DNA of 64,000 nt from positions 2,771,576 to 2,835,575 of the forward strand of contig CAJFCJ010000012.1 in assembly GCA_904063045.1 (NCBI GenBank), given 5' to 3'. The notes under the pieces were generated by a model. It saw nothing but the letters and a program-made list of their open reading frames with translations. It was not told the origin of the DNA and made no database searches. Numbering within the stretch: the first letter of the stretch is position 1; the number at the start of each line of letters is the position of its first letter. Source of the stretch: Dimorphilus gyrociliatus (taxonomy: Eukaryota; Annelida; Polychaeta; Dinophilidae). Positions 1 through 13,600 of the stretch are shown piece after piece. A program made the translations under genes and the position numbers.

Positions 1-201
1 CAATTCCGCTTCACATTTGAATTGTGGATCATCATAAACGAGTTTTTTGGTAAGGTGCCACATGTTCTCAATTGGACTGAGGTCAGGGCTCTTTTCTGGC
101 CAATCAAGAGGATGGATGTCATTCATTTGAAAGGCTCTTTTGGTTGTCCTAGCAGTATGGCACCAAGCAATATCTTGCTGGAAGATGTACTGCCTCTCCA
201 T
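1..201 (-). pseudogene. Tc1/mariner-type transposase, C-terminal fragment
   Basis: Read on the minus strand from about 201 down to the window edge, one open frame gives the C-terminal catalytic part of a Tc1/mariner-type transposase. A QQD motif is followed by HTARTTKRAF and then DWPEKSPDLSPIEN, the classic region around the last acidic residue of the DDE/D triad. The frame stays open to base 1, so the rest lies outside the window. No terminal inverted repeat is seen to the right. I infer an old, 5'-truncated copy. The family call is firm; whether it is dead cannot be decided from this edge. Confidence 0.8.
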
Positions 202-700
202 TTTAGCTGATATATCTTCTATTACAAAAAGAACATTTTCCACAACACAAAAATAAGATAAAAAATATTTTTAGCTGTATTTAGATGGAAATTTATAAAT
301 GTATATAATATATATTTTTAAAATATAAAGCAATAAAAGTGCATGGATTATTTGAAAGTTTATTAAAATTTCTCTGATGACGTATGTAATAAAATATGAC
401 CGGATGTATTTCGTTCCTCCTCTAAAGAAAATTCAATTACATAAACGTGTCAATGTTTATTAAGAAAAATTTAATTAATACAGTATAGTGATATTGATAA
501 TAGAATCAATGTTTTTCTCGTCGTTTTTCAAAGGATTAATTCATTTTTTTAAAAGATTACATCAATTAGATAACCTGGTTGCTGTAAATACAAAATTTAG
601 GATAGAAAGTAGGCAAGAGCTTTACTTTTCATCAACAATTTAACAGTTTTGAGATTTTTAATTCGTAAATTATCGTTATTGATAATGCTTTCTAAACAAA
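202..700. other. AT-rich intergenic stretch, nothing recognised
   Basis: No frame of useful length, no RNA gene and no repeat shared with the rest of the window was seen between the Tc1 fragment and the BEL/Pao relic. Confidence 0.5.
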
Positions 701-1290
701 TCAATATTGTCATTTATCTTCATATTCTAACAGAAAGCTGATATTGTGGCTTTGCCATATGGAGAATTTGAAAAGGATAGAAACATTGTTAGTTAAGAAG
801 GTGTATGAAGAGAATTACCACGCTCTATTGGCCAAAATGAGGGCAATCCTTAGGGAGACACACTGGGTGCTGAAGGAGATAGCGATGATAAGAAATGTTA
901 TACAGAGTGTGACAGATAGGCCGGAGAGAAGCTACCAGAAAAAGAGCAATGACCTTGGAAAATGGCTCGAAGTGTTTGAATACATCAGGATTGACGGTTG
1001 TGGGCCTTTCAAATTGAAAAAGGGTGGCAAGGCCTATGTGCTACTCCTCATCTGTCTGCAGAGCAAGATGGTGAGGCTTGAGATAAAGGAAGGTTTCGGT
1101 GCAAACTCCACCAAGCTGGCATTGGAAAGAATATGATCGGGGAGAAAGTTCTTATCTCAGACAAACTTAAGGCATGACATTGCACAAGTAGATAGCCACA
1201 GTCCTAGTCAGAGATCCTGCCAAGTCACAATTGCTTGGAAAGAAAAAGTAGGATCGGGACGAAAAGACGAAATTTATCAGAAGAGCAGGC
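700..1290 (+). pseudogene. BEL/Pao-like retrotransposon integrase relic (copy 1)
   Basis: The open frame at 744-1136 resembles the integrase of BEL/Pao LTR retrotransposons. A zinc-binding-like part (VYEENYHALLAKMRAIL) runs into the catalytic core start (YIRIDGCGPFKLKKGGKAY), where the aspartate of RIDGCGPF sits at the first D of the DDE triad, then VRLEIKEGF. A stop at about 1134 is followed by further degraded coding-like sequence (KVLISD-like) in the same direction. No LTRs or other pol domains are attached. Two related relics lie at 15160-15640 and 57960-58290. Base composition here is less AT-rich than the flanks. Clearly decayed; BEL/Pao rather than another LTR family is likely but not certain. 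Confidence 0.65.
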
Positions 1291-1931
1291 AAACTTTTGT
1301 TTTTGGATGAATGGAGAAACTATGTCATGTGTCACCTGAAGAACATTGCTAGCCATTTCTTTGTGGGCAATAGAGATTTCGTCCATTGCGAAGTTGGGAA
1401 AGGAACAGGAAAATTAAAGAGATGCTTGCTTGAAATGTTACATTTGACAAAATACCAGGAAAATTTAGTAAACTGTATTACCTTTGACAAAATATTATGA
1501 AAGATCAGCTGTTGATCATGTGTCCTGAGATTTAGACACAAACTCATTTGGCTGTAATTGAAAAATTCAGGTAGAATAAGAAAAAAAATCAGAGAATCAG
1601 TTAGCCCTTAACAAGGAACTTTACTATTAGACTTTGTAACATCCTAAAAGTAAAGATGAACTAGGACATATATCCAACTGTAAAATGATGGTTGAATGTT
1701 GTAGACCATTCCCATATCCTACCCATATCAGTGAGCGATATTTGAAGAGAAAGTAGAATGTTGACATTGTCAACAAAATAGAAAGACCTAGTCCAAAAAT
1801 CCTAATCCTAAATTGAAAAGTTGTGATTTATTGCAGATAGAAACTTTATTGTTAGTGAAAATCACAAAAATTTGTTAGTTGTACTGATTTTACCAAAAAG
1901 CTTAAAATATGTTATTTGTAACTATGACAAA
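1291..1931. other. Intergenic, no gene recognised
   Basis: Short frames exist at 1297-1500 (+) and 1332-1547 (-) but carry no recognisable motif and overlap antiparallel. I see nothing else between the BEL/Pao relic and the 3' end of receptor gene 1. Confidence 0.4.
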
Positions 1932-4900
1932 CTATTCAAATTGTTTCCTTTTCTGTAAAATCTTTCTTAGAATAATACCAATGGAGCAGATATCTTTGAA
2001 TTCGGTTTCCTGTGTTTTTTGTTGTATATTCGTGATGCAGAAGTGAAAAAGGTTTCTTGAATGCTAATATAGCAACAACAAGAACATCATGATATGACTA
2101 ATATATTAAATGAGTATTAAATAACTGACTTGATAATAGATATTTTCAATTGAAACTTTATCAGCAAATGAGAAATTGTAGTTATGTAAATGATGAATTG
2201 CTTTAAAAAGTTGTACAGTACAGTGGTAATATCGTGTATTTTGATAAAAGTGTCTATTAATCTTTAACTGAGTATATTTAAACTTTAATTCACGCATAAT
2301 CAAGATATTATATCTTTTTTCTTGAATAAATGCAATAACTAAAAAATTAATGAAAAATTTTTTAGTGTAAAATCAAAGAAAGTAACTTTGTTTTTATTTT
2401 TACATCTTTTGTAAAGTTCATCAGAATGACATTTTAGTAAATTTTGCCTATATTATAATAAATATATGACAATATAATATGAATTTAAATTCAGTATAAA
2501 TACAAAACCTCTTTTGCATTGATAATATTGTCATATTTTGAATTTGGGTATAAATATCAATAAATGATAATGTAAATGGATTGAGTACTGAATTAATTGA
2601 AACTAAGACAATTGTTATCCAACTATTTCTATCAGTTTTTAAACTAAAAGTTGGATTTGTAATTGATAATATTCCTAAAATTGAAATTGGTACCCACACT
2701 AATGCATTTGAAAATGATAGAATAATTGTTGTCTTTCTAAGTTTTCTGCTTTTAGTTTCTTTTAGAGTTGATTGAGTGCTTGATGAGAATTTGATTAAAA
2801 CAATAATACGTATATAAAATATCGTAATTAAAACACTTAAAATTGGTATGAATACTCTAAATATTACAAAGAAATAGATCATTTCTCCATTGTCTTCATT
2901 TTCATTAGTTTTTATTTGTATGTTAAAACAATTTGGTGTTTGACCATGAGGATTCTATTAAAATAAAATGAAAGCAATATTTCTATATATGTACTATATG
3001 TACCTTATTAATTGCAAATGGTAGTGTTGATACTAATAGACAAATAGAAAATAGGCTTAGAATAATTGAGTTGTTTTGTAAATGGACAAAAGGTTGTTGA
3101 AACGGTTTTCTAACGACTTCGTAGCGTTCAATACTTACGAGCAGCATACAAAGCGATGACATTATTAAAGAGAATGTAAACATTGTTCCAATAGTTGCAC
3201 AAAAGCTACTCTTTCTCCAATATTCATCATTTTCCAGATAAGTATCAGAGAAATATATGTCAAATATACATATTGAAAGTATATATAAAGATGTTAAGAA
3301 ATCACTAAAGCATAGCAGGAGACGGTAATTTTTTGCAAAACTTCCCCACAGTAATAATACAATTATTGAGAAAACATTTGCAAAACAACCAAAAATTGCC
3401 ATTGTCCAATAGATTATTTTTTTTAAACTTGAATCTAATAATCTTGAACATGTTCGATAAATGTTAATTGACGGTTGACAGTCTACGTAATTTCCTATAT
3501 TTTCCCAAAAAAGACAACATAAAATAAAGCTTTTCCCTTGAATGATTTGTATATATTTTAGATTTCTTTTAATGAATGATGATGATAATTGTGGTAGATT
3601 TGTGTTGTTTAGGTAGAGTTTTTTCAAATTTTGAAGAGAAATGAGAGCGTTACGATCTATTTTCTTTATAGAACTGTACTCAATTTTTAATACTTTTAAC
3701 AGTTTAGTATTGTTTAAATCACGTTCATTGATATAATCGAGTTTTGATGACGAAACGTCGAGTGAATAGAGATGACCACATTCTAATTTATTAAGAAATG
3801 ATAATGAAGCAATTTGATTATTTACCAAACTAAGACTTTGAAGTAGTTTTAATGGTTGATTTAAAATGAACGAATTTTCCGTAATTCCGTTGTTAACGAG
3901 CAATAAATGAATAAGATTAGGAAAATATTCTCTTCCAAATGTAAAATATTTCCAACTATTTCTAATTTGTAAAACATTCAATTCTCTTGAATTTTCAAAG
4001 AATGAATATAGATTTAAGCCAGATACTTTTAACAATTTAATACTCTTAAAATTTTTAATTAATCCTTTATTTAATTGATATAAATTCAAATCGTTTGTTG
4101 TAAAATTACATTCCCAAGAGAGAAATGATAATTCATTACAATCGGAATAATAAATCTCTACTGTTGGTTGACATAAGAATTCGTCACTTCCGTTTGCGCA
4201 ATCGATAATTTTATTGCAAACTTTTTCAATCATTATATATGTTTCCTCATTTTTACATTTAAAAAAGCCTTTTGGTCTAAAATTAACTAAAAAAAAAACA
4301 AATAAACAAAAACAGGAAAGAAGAAGAATATTTTGCCAATTTTTCTAAATTTGTATACACTGGTATAACAAGTTTTTTTCTTACCACAATCATATTCGTC
4401 ATCACCTTGCATACAATGATTTATTCCGTCGCAAAGTTGTTGAACGCTTATACAATAGTTACTCCTATGACATAAGTATTGTCCATTTGGACATTTACTC
4501 CTATTGCATGGATTAATTATACGATTGAGATCTGTAATTTGAACTCCAAGAGAGGAAGTTCTAAAATAGCATTCGTTTGAAAAGTCAATAAACTCCGTAC
4601 TCGTCTCATCCGCAAAGTTATTGCAATCGAGTTTTCCATCGTTAAAAAGTTCATTTGATATACATATACTTCCGCAATCAATTTGATAATTAGGCCTACA
4701 TGCTAAATAAAAAAGAACATATAAAAGAATTTAAATAGAAAATACCAAAGTGTTAATTGTTTTTATTAATTAACCTTTTTCAAAATCTTTTACTAAAGCA
4801 TTTTTATTTTTACAAATTTCATCAGTTGTATCGAAGCAATGTCTCTCACTATCGCAAACAAAAGTTGAGTTGACGCATTGTTCATTCTTACAGGATCTAG

Positions 4901-7900
4901 GGATAAAAAAATATGTAAACAGAATAAAAGAACAAAAAAATATCAATTAATCAGAAATTGAGAAAGTTCATATGCTTTTTTGTGTTGAATTTGATGCGTA
5001 AATTGACAATCATTTATTTTCTACTTACACTTGAAATTCTGAACATTCATCGTATTCTAGAAATAAATAGGTTAAAGATTTTTCTTTTGAATCATTTTAA
5101 CTATTCCTAACCACATTCTTCTTCATCGGAACCATCTGAACAATCCTTCATAAAATTACAAACTAATGAGAAGTGTATTACTTTGTCATTTGAATGACAT
5201 TTAAAGTGAAATGGTTTTATATTTTGACAATTTTCTTCATCATTCTTCATGGTACAATCATCTTTTCCATCACAAACTGCAATGTAATTTATATATATTC
5301 CATCGTTCTCGCAGCGAATACAGTTTTCCGGAATCTTTTGGAATTTATCATAAGTTAGTAAATCAACAACTGGTATATCCGGTTCTAAAATAAGAAGTTA
5401 GATGAAGAAAAATAGAAAAAAAGAATTATATTACTCGGTAAGGTTTGACAAACTACAATATTTGAGATTGGTTGTTCACAATCATAATTGTTGAGTTTGA
5501 CAAAAATCTCGGGCGAAAATTCAATTTGCTACAAAATATTTTAAAAATATGACTAATTTTTTTTTTGGACTCTAAAAATTGGAATATTTCTAACCAGAGT
5601 ATCATAACTATAACATGAATTTTTCTGGAAAACAGAGCTTACTGTTCTCCATGAAGACAGTGACAATTTGTTATAGTTTCGTAAACGAACAGTTCGTTCA
5701 AGCTGTATACAAGACAAATTCAATTAATACAAAAATGCCTTTATTATAAATTTAATCTAACCCTGACAATTTCAGGGTTTGGAAAATCCATACCAGTTTT
5801 GAAAAGATTATTGTGAAAACTACAAAATAGAGATGAATTTTCCTAAATTGTTTTTCTTACTTACTTTCGACCTCATTTGATGTGGTATACTCATACTCAA
5901 ACCACTAGGAGAAACGTAAATATTCTGCAATCTCTTATTTTGTACTTTTTTAATATCTATTTGGAAAAGTAGAGAAAGAAAATTTTCAAATTATTCTTCT
6001 TACTGTTTCTTTTTATCTTTTAATAATTTTCAATTACTTACAGAAATAATTACCAATAGTAGATTCAATGAAATCGGACATGATGTCATCAGAGTGAATT
6101 ATTGATTTAAAATACATGATGACAAATATATTATCAAATGTTGGAATATCTGGTAAAGTTTCATTTCTCTTTACGCATAATGTTTCCATTTCAATTATAT
6201 TTTTATAAGATAAGCTATTTATATGTGTAAATGAAAAACAAATATCATAGAGCGAAATAACAAATTCTCCAATACAACCAGTATTATTTCTAAATGAACA
6301 TTCCAAAAAATAAGGAAACCACATTGGTCTTTGGCTAAAAAAAAGAAGATACAAAAGATGAATATAAACTTATAAAACCTTCTTTTATTTTTTTATTACA
6401 AACACTTTAGTTTCAAATGAACAATTGTGAAGAGAAGTTGCATTTCTACTACAACTAATTGTTTCATATAGCTCGATGATTTTTTTCTCTTTAAAGATGA
6501 TATTTAACATTGACTGATTTGGATCTTTAACTATAGTTCCATAAGTAAATCCAAAAAATGTACATAATTTTATGGATTCAAATTGTTTAATATATTTAAA
6601 TTTACGCCATTCTCCAAAATGCAATACTTGAAATAATCCAGTAAAAGAAGTAAAATTATGACTTTTATTGGCGTACAGTACATGTTGATATTCATTTGTT
6701 AATGTCATATCTAATAGAATAGTATGGGCAAAAAAAGTGGGTCAATACCTTGATTATATATTAGATAAGATTGGATAATTTCATACGCTTTGCTGTAATT
6801 TTAAAACGGCTTAACTAATATCATGGATGGTCGTTACGCCCACATTTGCTATAGAATCCTGTCTCGGAGGATATGAAAATTTGGACAAATTCAAAAAAGA
6901 GTTTGGGAATTTTCTCAACAGAAAATCATGCTATTTCTACTAGAATAGTATAGACCTACTTCTAACAAATGGCAGACATGTATAGACAATGGAAGGGAAT
7001 AGCACAAAATATAACTGTTAATTGTTTCAACAGTAGACTATAGACTATCATATTGAATAATACAGCGTATGAAATTTTAACATCATTTCTAAACAGAATG
7101 ACAATTGAGAATATTTTACTTAGTTCTGCTCGAGATTCTTCACAAATTGGATTATATACATTTACAGTTAATCTCCTAGTATGCACTTTTAAATCACATG
7201 AATTTTCCATTTTAGATACATTTTCACACAAAAACATATGAGGTTCATCCTGGGCAAGTAGGAAGGAAAAAAGAAAAATTCGAAATCTATTACAGTGTTG
7301 ATCATTATTTGATATTTACATTTATGAATATCTTTTCAGAGAAACATAATGAAGGAGCAGACAACAATGACAATTCATTGCATATCACTTTGCAAGCTAC
7401 ATATTTTTTTACTTTAAGTATAAATAAAGTATTTATAGAACCAAACGTTTTTGATTCATAGTAATAGTCTCCAATAGTTTTAAATCTTTGTTTCAATTCA
7501 AAATGGCTGTCTTTATTGTTTTTTAACTTTTTTAATTTTATATCTATTTTATAAATTAAAATCATGTAAAATTTAAAAAGTTGGCAAAGTGTTAGAATAT
7601 AATATTAAAAACCTTCTAATTGAAAAAATGTACAATTAACTCTCGTAAAATGTTCAGATTGTGAATCTGATATTATTGAAATTTTCTTATTTATTAAGAC
7701 ATTACCAGAGATATTTATAGAATTTTCCAATGTTTTTTGATAAATGAATAAACTACTATTACAAATTTCATTTTTTTTGATAGTTTTATCATAGAAAATA
7801 TTAAAACTATTCTGTTGATATCTTAAAAATGGTAGATAAAAATTTTTCTGAACTTTAAATGTAAACTTGTCTATAAAATATTTTATATTATATTCATATT

Positions 7901-9667
7901 TTTAAAATAAATATTCCATATTTACATGAAAAGTCTTTTTTAAAACACTTCAGTGTTGATCCTTGTTCAGTTGTTGAATTCTCTAAAACACTTTGAAAAA
8001 AATGTAATAAACACATTTCTATTTATGTTAATCATTTGTTTTCATATACTTACATAATACAGCATGAATCCATAATTGGTTTTTTGATGGATACTACTAA
8101 TTGGTTATTTTCTTTTAATTTTGTATATCTTAACAATGAATGAAGAAAATCGTATCCCAATAATTTACAAAAATGATTTGTTGCAAGAATATTTAATTTT
8201 GAATATTTAAAATAACGAAAAGTTTCTTCATTGTTGGCTTTAAATTTCAAAATTCCAATAACAAAACTTGAAGTATTGTTAACAATTTCAAGTGATAATT
8301 TACCGTCAATAATATTAATATATCTAGCTGAATTTAAATGAGATATTAGCATAAATTTGAAAAATAATGTTTAAATTACCAAATTTAGCTTTTGTTTGGC
8401 ATTTAGTATATATAACATTAATTGGTATTTCTTTATTATAAATTTTGTAAAAGCAGCCATTAATTTGGTTATTTTTTAATGTACAATTTGTTAATATTGG
8501 ATAAATAGACTTTTGAATGAAAAGAAAAGCAAGTTAAAGTCAAAAAAAAGATAAAAAACAACTGTTGAAAATAACTTGAACCTTTTGTAAGATTGTTTTA
8601 TGTTTACAAATTTTAGAAACCTTATTATTTAAACTATATTGACATATATATTGACAAGCAATAATTGGTTGTATATTATTTTGAAAACCAACTGGAAATA
8701 TTTTCAATGATTTTGTTAAAAAAAATTGTAAATGATCCGGATATCTTGCGAAATAAGTTGTATATATTACATCAATGTTCCTTTCAATGACTTTAATGTC
8801 TTAAAATATTTTAATTTTAATTTTAAAAAAATAATTTAAATTTATCTTATTTTTTTTTTTGAACCATTCAATTCCATATATGTGCATTTTTGAACAGCTT
8901 CAGTATCTGTTAAAGTTGTGAATTTTTTTCGAATAGCTCTCTTTCCATCAAGTGATAAAATAACAGCTTTCTTATTCATAAATTGATAATTTAAGTTTGT
9001 ATCTTCAATACTAAAAAGAGATTTGTTACAAATTTCACTTCTTATCGATTGTGAAATTTGAATAGGATAGACTCTATTATTCCGATGTTTGAAATATAAT
9101 ACATAATTATTAAAGTCGCTCATAACTGTAAATATATCTATAAATATAAAATGAAAGAAGATACATTTTTTTTAGAAAATGAAAACAAAATCAATATACA
9201 ATCAATAGATTTTTTGAAGCATTTTAACAAAAGAACTTGACGTCTTTGACAAGTCAATTCACTATAACTGTATGAAAAATTTTCAATTATTTAAATATTA
9301 AAATTTAGAAAAAAATTATTAATCACTATTGGCAACAAGTTCCATTGTCATACAGTTTTATTTTCATACAAAAACCTTCGATTTTATCTCTTCCGCTTAA
9401 CGAAAACGAATTAAATGAATCGAAATTTAAATCTTTGCATACTTTATTCAACATCCAAGACTCATAAAAACTATAGACGAATGTATTAACATCCACTTCG
9501 CTTTTCACTTGTACTTCTCCAAATATATATATTTCCGTTTCCTCTATGGGTTCAATATGCAATTTTGCACCATCCAAAAAATAAACAGTTTTGAAACATA
9601 GAATTTTCAATAATTGGGAAAAGAAATATAAAGAGAAAAAACTCCAACGAGAATTGGTTAACATCAT
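1932..9667 (-). CDS. Receptor gene 1: SRCR/CTLD/LDLa/LRR 7TM receptor with kinase-like tail
   Basis: Multi-exon gene read right to left. The start at 9667 is chosen because a hydrophobic, signal-like segment follows. Small extracellular exons come next (9326-9667, 8842-9123, 8050-8352, 7305-7565), then an SRCR-like exon (6385-6708; GEWRKF, LCTFFGFTYG, CSRNATSLHNC). A C-type-lectin-like exon follows (6034-6354), then about six LDLa repeats between 5390 and 4170 (e.g. CDGKDDC, DGSDEEEC). LRRs occupy about 4160-3550 and seven helices run to about 2480, with ERY at helix 3 and NPFTL at helix 7. An intron at 2955-3003 is exact. After helix 7 come a 44-base exon, a 209-base exon (2130-2338) and a last exon (1932-2009) ending DICSIGIILRKILQKR, which resemble part of a kinase C-lobe. 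Known relatives are the GRL101-type LDLa-LRR GPCRs. Several upstream exon borders are not resolved. Ligand unknown. Confidence 0.75.
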
Positions 9668-10692
9668 TACTACACAAATGATCTTAAGTAAAATGAACTT
9701 TTATTAAAAGCAAAATCTTCTCAACTTTTAAATTCATTCATTTAAAAACAAATTTAAACTGATTAAACACCAAATAAATTGAATTATAAATGATATAGGA
9801 CTAGCGTATTTTCTTTCTTTCTCTTGATATTATATAACAGTTGAATGTAATTTAAAGGATACTTAGGATAATAAGAATACTTGTATTCCATGTAGTAACA
9901 GCATTAAATCAATAACATTCCTCTTTGACATAAAACTAACATTTTATAAGAAACACATTTCTACGGCTATTAAATGTGTTTTTTATGCGTTTGATTCAAA
10001 TCCTAGTCTGACCTTTGACCTAACCATCATTTCACAATTCTTTACCAATTTCACTATGAAGCTAAACATAGCTCTGAAATTTTTAAATGTATGTCATGTT
10101 TATAGCCTTGAACCTTAAGGCAAATATTGAAATGTCTATTTTAGGTTATAAAATGAGTGAACATGTATAATTAACGTCAACAAGAACTTTCATTAATTTA
10201 TTAAAACAAAATAAAAGCTTAAAACAGATATTCAATTGTTCAAAGTAGAAAGATCTTTTGAGGAGTTTAAATAGAAATATTTTAATGTTTAAAAATCTAA
10301 AAGAATGGAAAGAAAAAGGTAAAGGACACAGTTGAAATATTAAAAATATTAAAAATATCAGAAGAATCTACGTAGATTAATGTATAATAGGAAATAGTCC
10401 TACATGTGTGTGCGCGCGTCTGTGTTTGTGTATGTGTCTGTCTGTCTGAGAGAATTGAATATTTGTTTGAAATTTCCAAGATTACATAGGGAAGAGAGTG
10501 AATTTGTCTGTATTACACGTTCTTTAATATATTCAATATCTTGTAGAGACTTTCAAAATTCATGCAACAACTCAGATAATTCATTTCCGCTCAATTTTTC
10601 ATAACATTAATATTTATTGTTTTGAAAGACTTTTTGCTCATTTTTTGACGTGTTCTCATAGAAAAAGCTCTCTTTTTTCTATTAATTACGCA
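9668..10692. other. Intergenic region between divergent genes
   Basis: This lies between the 5' end of receptor gene 1 (minus) and the discoidin/PAN gene (plus), so it should hold both promoters. I see no clear promoter motif. A GT-rich microsatellite lies at about 10404-10450. No coding frame is supported. Confidence 0.45.
10404..10450. repeat. GT-rich microsatellite
   Basis: Imperfect run of TG and TCTG units with a central GCGCGC step, in non-coding sequence upstream of the gene starting at 10693. Confidence 0.8.
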
Positions 10693-13600
10693 ATGAAACT
10701 AATAGGATTATTCTTAATCTTGACTTTAGAAAGTTGCATCTTTTGTGGTATGTTCAATTGTATTTCTTTTTTTATTTAACAACTGCAAAAGAGAAATAAA
10801 TCCATTTATAGAGAAGATATGCTCGGGTGAGAATGATTGTGAATTTTATGAAAATTGCCAAGGAAACATTTGCAGCTGTGATAAAACATTCGGTTTAGGA
10901 ATCTGTGCAGATGGTAAATGAAAGAGATTGAACAAAAACGGCCGTAAATTAAATATTTGAAGGTCAAATTTCAGGCTGGGAAATGGTTAGGGGAATAAGA
11001 TAGCTATTGATACGTACTTAGGATGGTCCCATCAAAGGAATAGGAGCATTGAAAAGGTTTAGGCAAAAACAAGGGCTAGGTTAGTGTTAGGGTAAAATCA
11101 TAGATCTATGGCCGTTTTCTACCGCATCCTAACTAAAATAAAAATGAATTTTTTTCATTTTTTATATTTTTAACATTTGTTTCAAGGGGAAAATTTAATT
11201 TTTGAACCTGGAAAAACTGCTTCAAGATATTCGAATACTATATATATAGGTTTTACTTTGGAATATTGTTATAGAATTTGCAAACAAATTAGTCATTTTG
11301 AATGCGTTAGTTTCGCACGGCGTGGATACTTTTGCTATGTGTTTCCCAAAGTTGATTATCCTTTAATGGATAGTTTACGTACTTCACTATTTATTCTTAA
11401 AGGTATGTATTCTGTGTAAAGAGTGGAGTATACAAACAAAAATTGACGACAAAACATAAAAAATAGACAAAAGATTAGGAGTTTGTGGTGCGAAGAATAC
11501 TGCAACGCCACCTACCGATGAATGTTTTACCTTCTTAATGAATGACAATGGATGTCCAACAAAAAACTTTGAAGCACATCCATACCACAAAGAGATGACT
11601 ATTGAAGAATTTAGTTCATCAGTGAATCTTAGCTCTCAAATTATACGACAATCAAAATACAATAAAACTGTAAAGAATGAATATATCCGACAAGTTTGCT
11701 TGGGAAACTCAGGAATTAACATTGAAAATGTTGCCCTACACAAACAGGTTTCACATCTGGGATATTTTAAAAATCCTCTATATCATCCTACTCATGCTGT
11801 TGATGGTTTACGTCTGAGTAATGCCAGCCATGGAACCTGTGTACTTTTGGAAATGTTGGAAACTGTTCAACCCACTTTAAAAATAATGTTAAATGCATTT
11901 CATGCAGTAAGAAAAGTTGTAATTTGGCCAACTAATGAAAATGGTGAGAAAAAAAACTTGATTATTCATAAATAAATAGTATTACCCCTATTTTGTAGTC
12001 TATCAACTATTCTTAATCTACATGCAAGATAGAAATGATACATGCAAAGATAACATTCTTGTTAAAAACAATACTGAAACAGAAGTTTATTGTTCAGCCA
12101 CAATGAATAGTCACGATGTTATAAGCATTGAACAAAAATTAAAGTCTCCCCTTTATATTTGTGAAATTGAGGTTTTTTCAGGTAAAATTAAAGAGAGAAA
12201 GTGAGAGAGAGAGAGAGAGAAATGCCTGTTTTTATATATGTTTTGACATGGCAAAGATTTATCATCCCTTTTTTCTCTTATCAACAGAAAATCTTGCCAC
12301 GAAAAAGCTATTCCTAACAAAACAGGTTTCACACAATGGCAAACTTAATGATGGATTTCTCAATAATTATTTGAGTTATTCACTAAAACAAGAAATTTGG
12401 ATTGCTATTAATCTATTAGCATACTATAATGTCTATGGATTTGATGCTAAAGTTCCGCAAGCTTATTCCGGAAATTTTGGAAACTTTTATGTAGAAGTAT
12501 CCAATGATAATCCTAGCTTATTTGAGCATTCAATTGAATCAAAAAAATGTATTGAGATTGATAATTTCCCTATACAAAGTGAAAATTTTCAAACATTTGG
12601 ATGTGTTAAAGGAGGTGTTGAAGGTCAATTCTTCAAAATTCTTACCAAATCTGCTTCTTCTATTCAATTCTCTGCAAATGAGATTGAAATATTTGGAATA
12701 TATTTAAGATCTTCTGATCAGAAGAATAATAATTTATTGTTTCATAAACCATCTTGGGCTTCAAGTGTACAACAAAATTTGTATTCAGGTTTCAGATTAA
12801 CAGATGGAGAGGACAATGCCTATTTCAAAACCAATCTCCAAGCGTATCCATGGTGTAGAATAGACCTACTAGGAGTATTTCGAATTAATTCGATGGGTAT
12901 TATAGGCTGGGTTTCACAGCGTAAGATAACAAAATATAATTAACCAAACGAAGATGATGAGATGATTTTGTAAACATTTTTTTAGATGCTTCATTATTTC
13001 ACTTGAGAGGATTAGTATCATATAAATATGATTTCTCTCCACAAAATACAGGGGATAGCTTTCAAACTTGTTTTATTAATAATATTCATATGTCGCCAAG
13101 GGAATATAGAATATGGAATTGCACAATGTCAAATCCAACTGGTCGATATGTAACATTTTATTTGCATGCTTCCAGTCAATTACTTTTGCAAGAGGCAGAA
13201 GTTTATGGTGAAGAAATTATTAATAATAATTTCTATAATTTACCAATAGTATTGGCTGATAGAAATTCAAATAATACTGGTTTCCCATCAATTCCTCATA
13301 AAGATCAATTTCCTTCTAAAGCTATAGACAGGCTGCCACACAATATTTATCATGAAGAACTTTACTACTCTTGTTCAAGTAATTATCTAGCTAATGGTGA
13401 AGAGGGAAAATTTACATTCCATTTGGATAATCATTATCTAATACATCAAATTGTTCTTCTTTTACGAATTGATTCGAGTAATAACAAAGAACAATTCTCC
13501 TCCTCATCAACATTAATTAAAACAGTTTTCTTTTTTCAATAGATGATATTCGAGATGTTCAACTTGTAGTTGAGAATAATCTCTTTCCCGCAACTCAAAG

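Noticed and set aside
2581-2775. Plus-strand open frames opposite the 7TM and LRR exons (also 20508, 39138, 42706, 43444, 59919)
   Set aside because: They are antisense shadows of well-supported minus-strand genes and have no motifs of their own.
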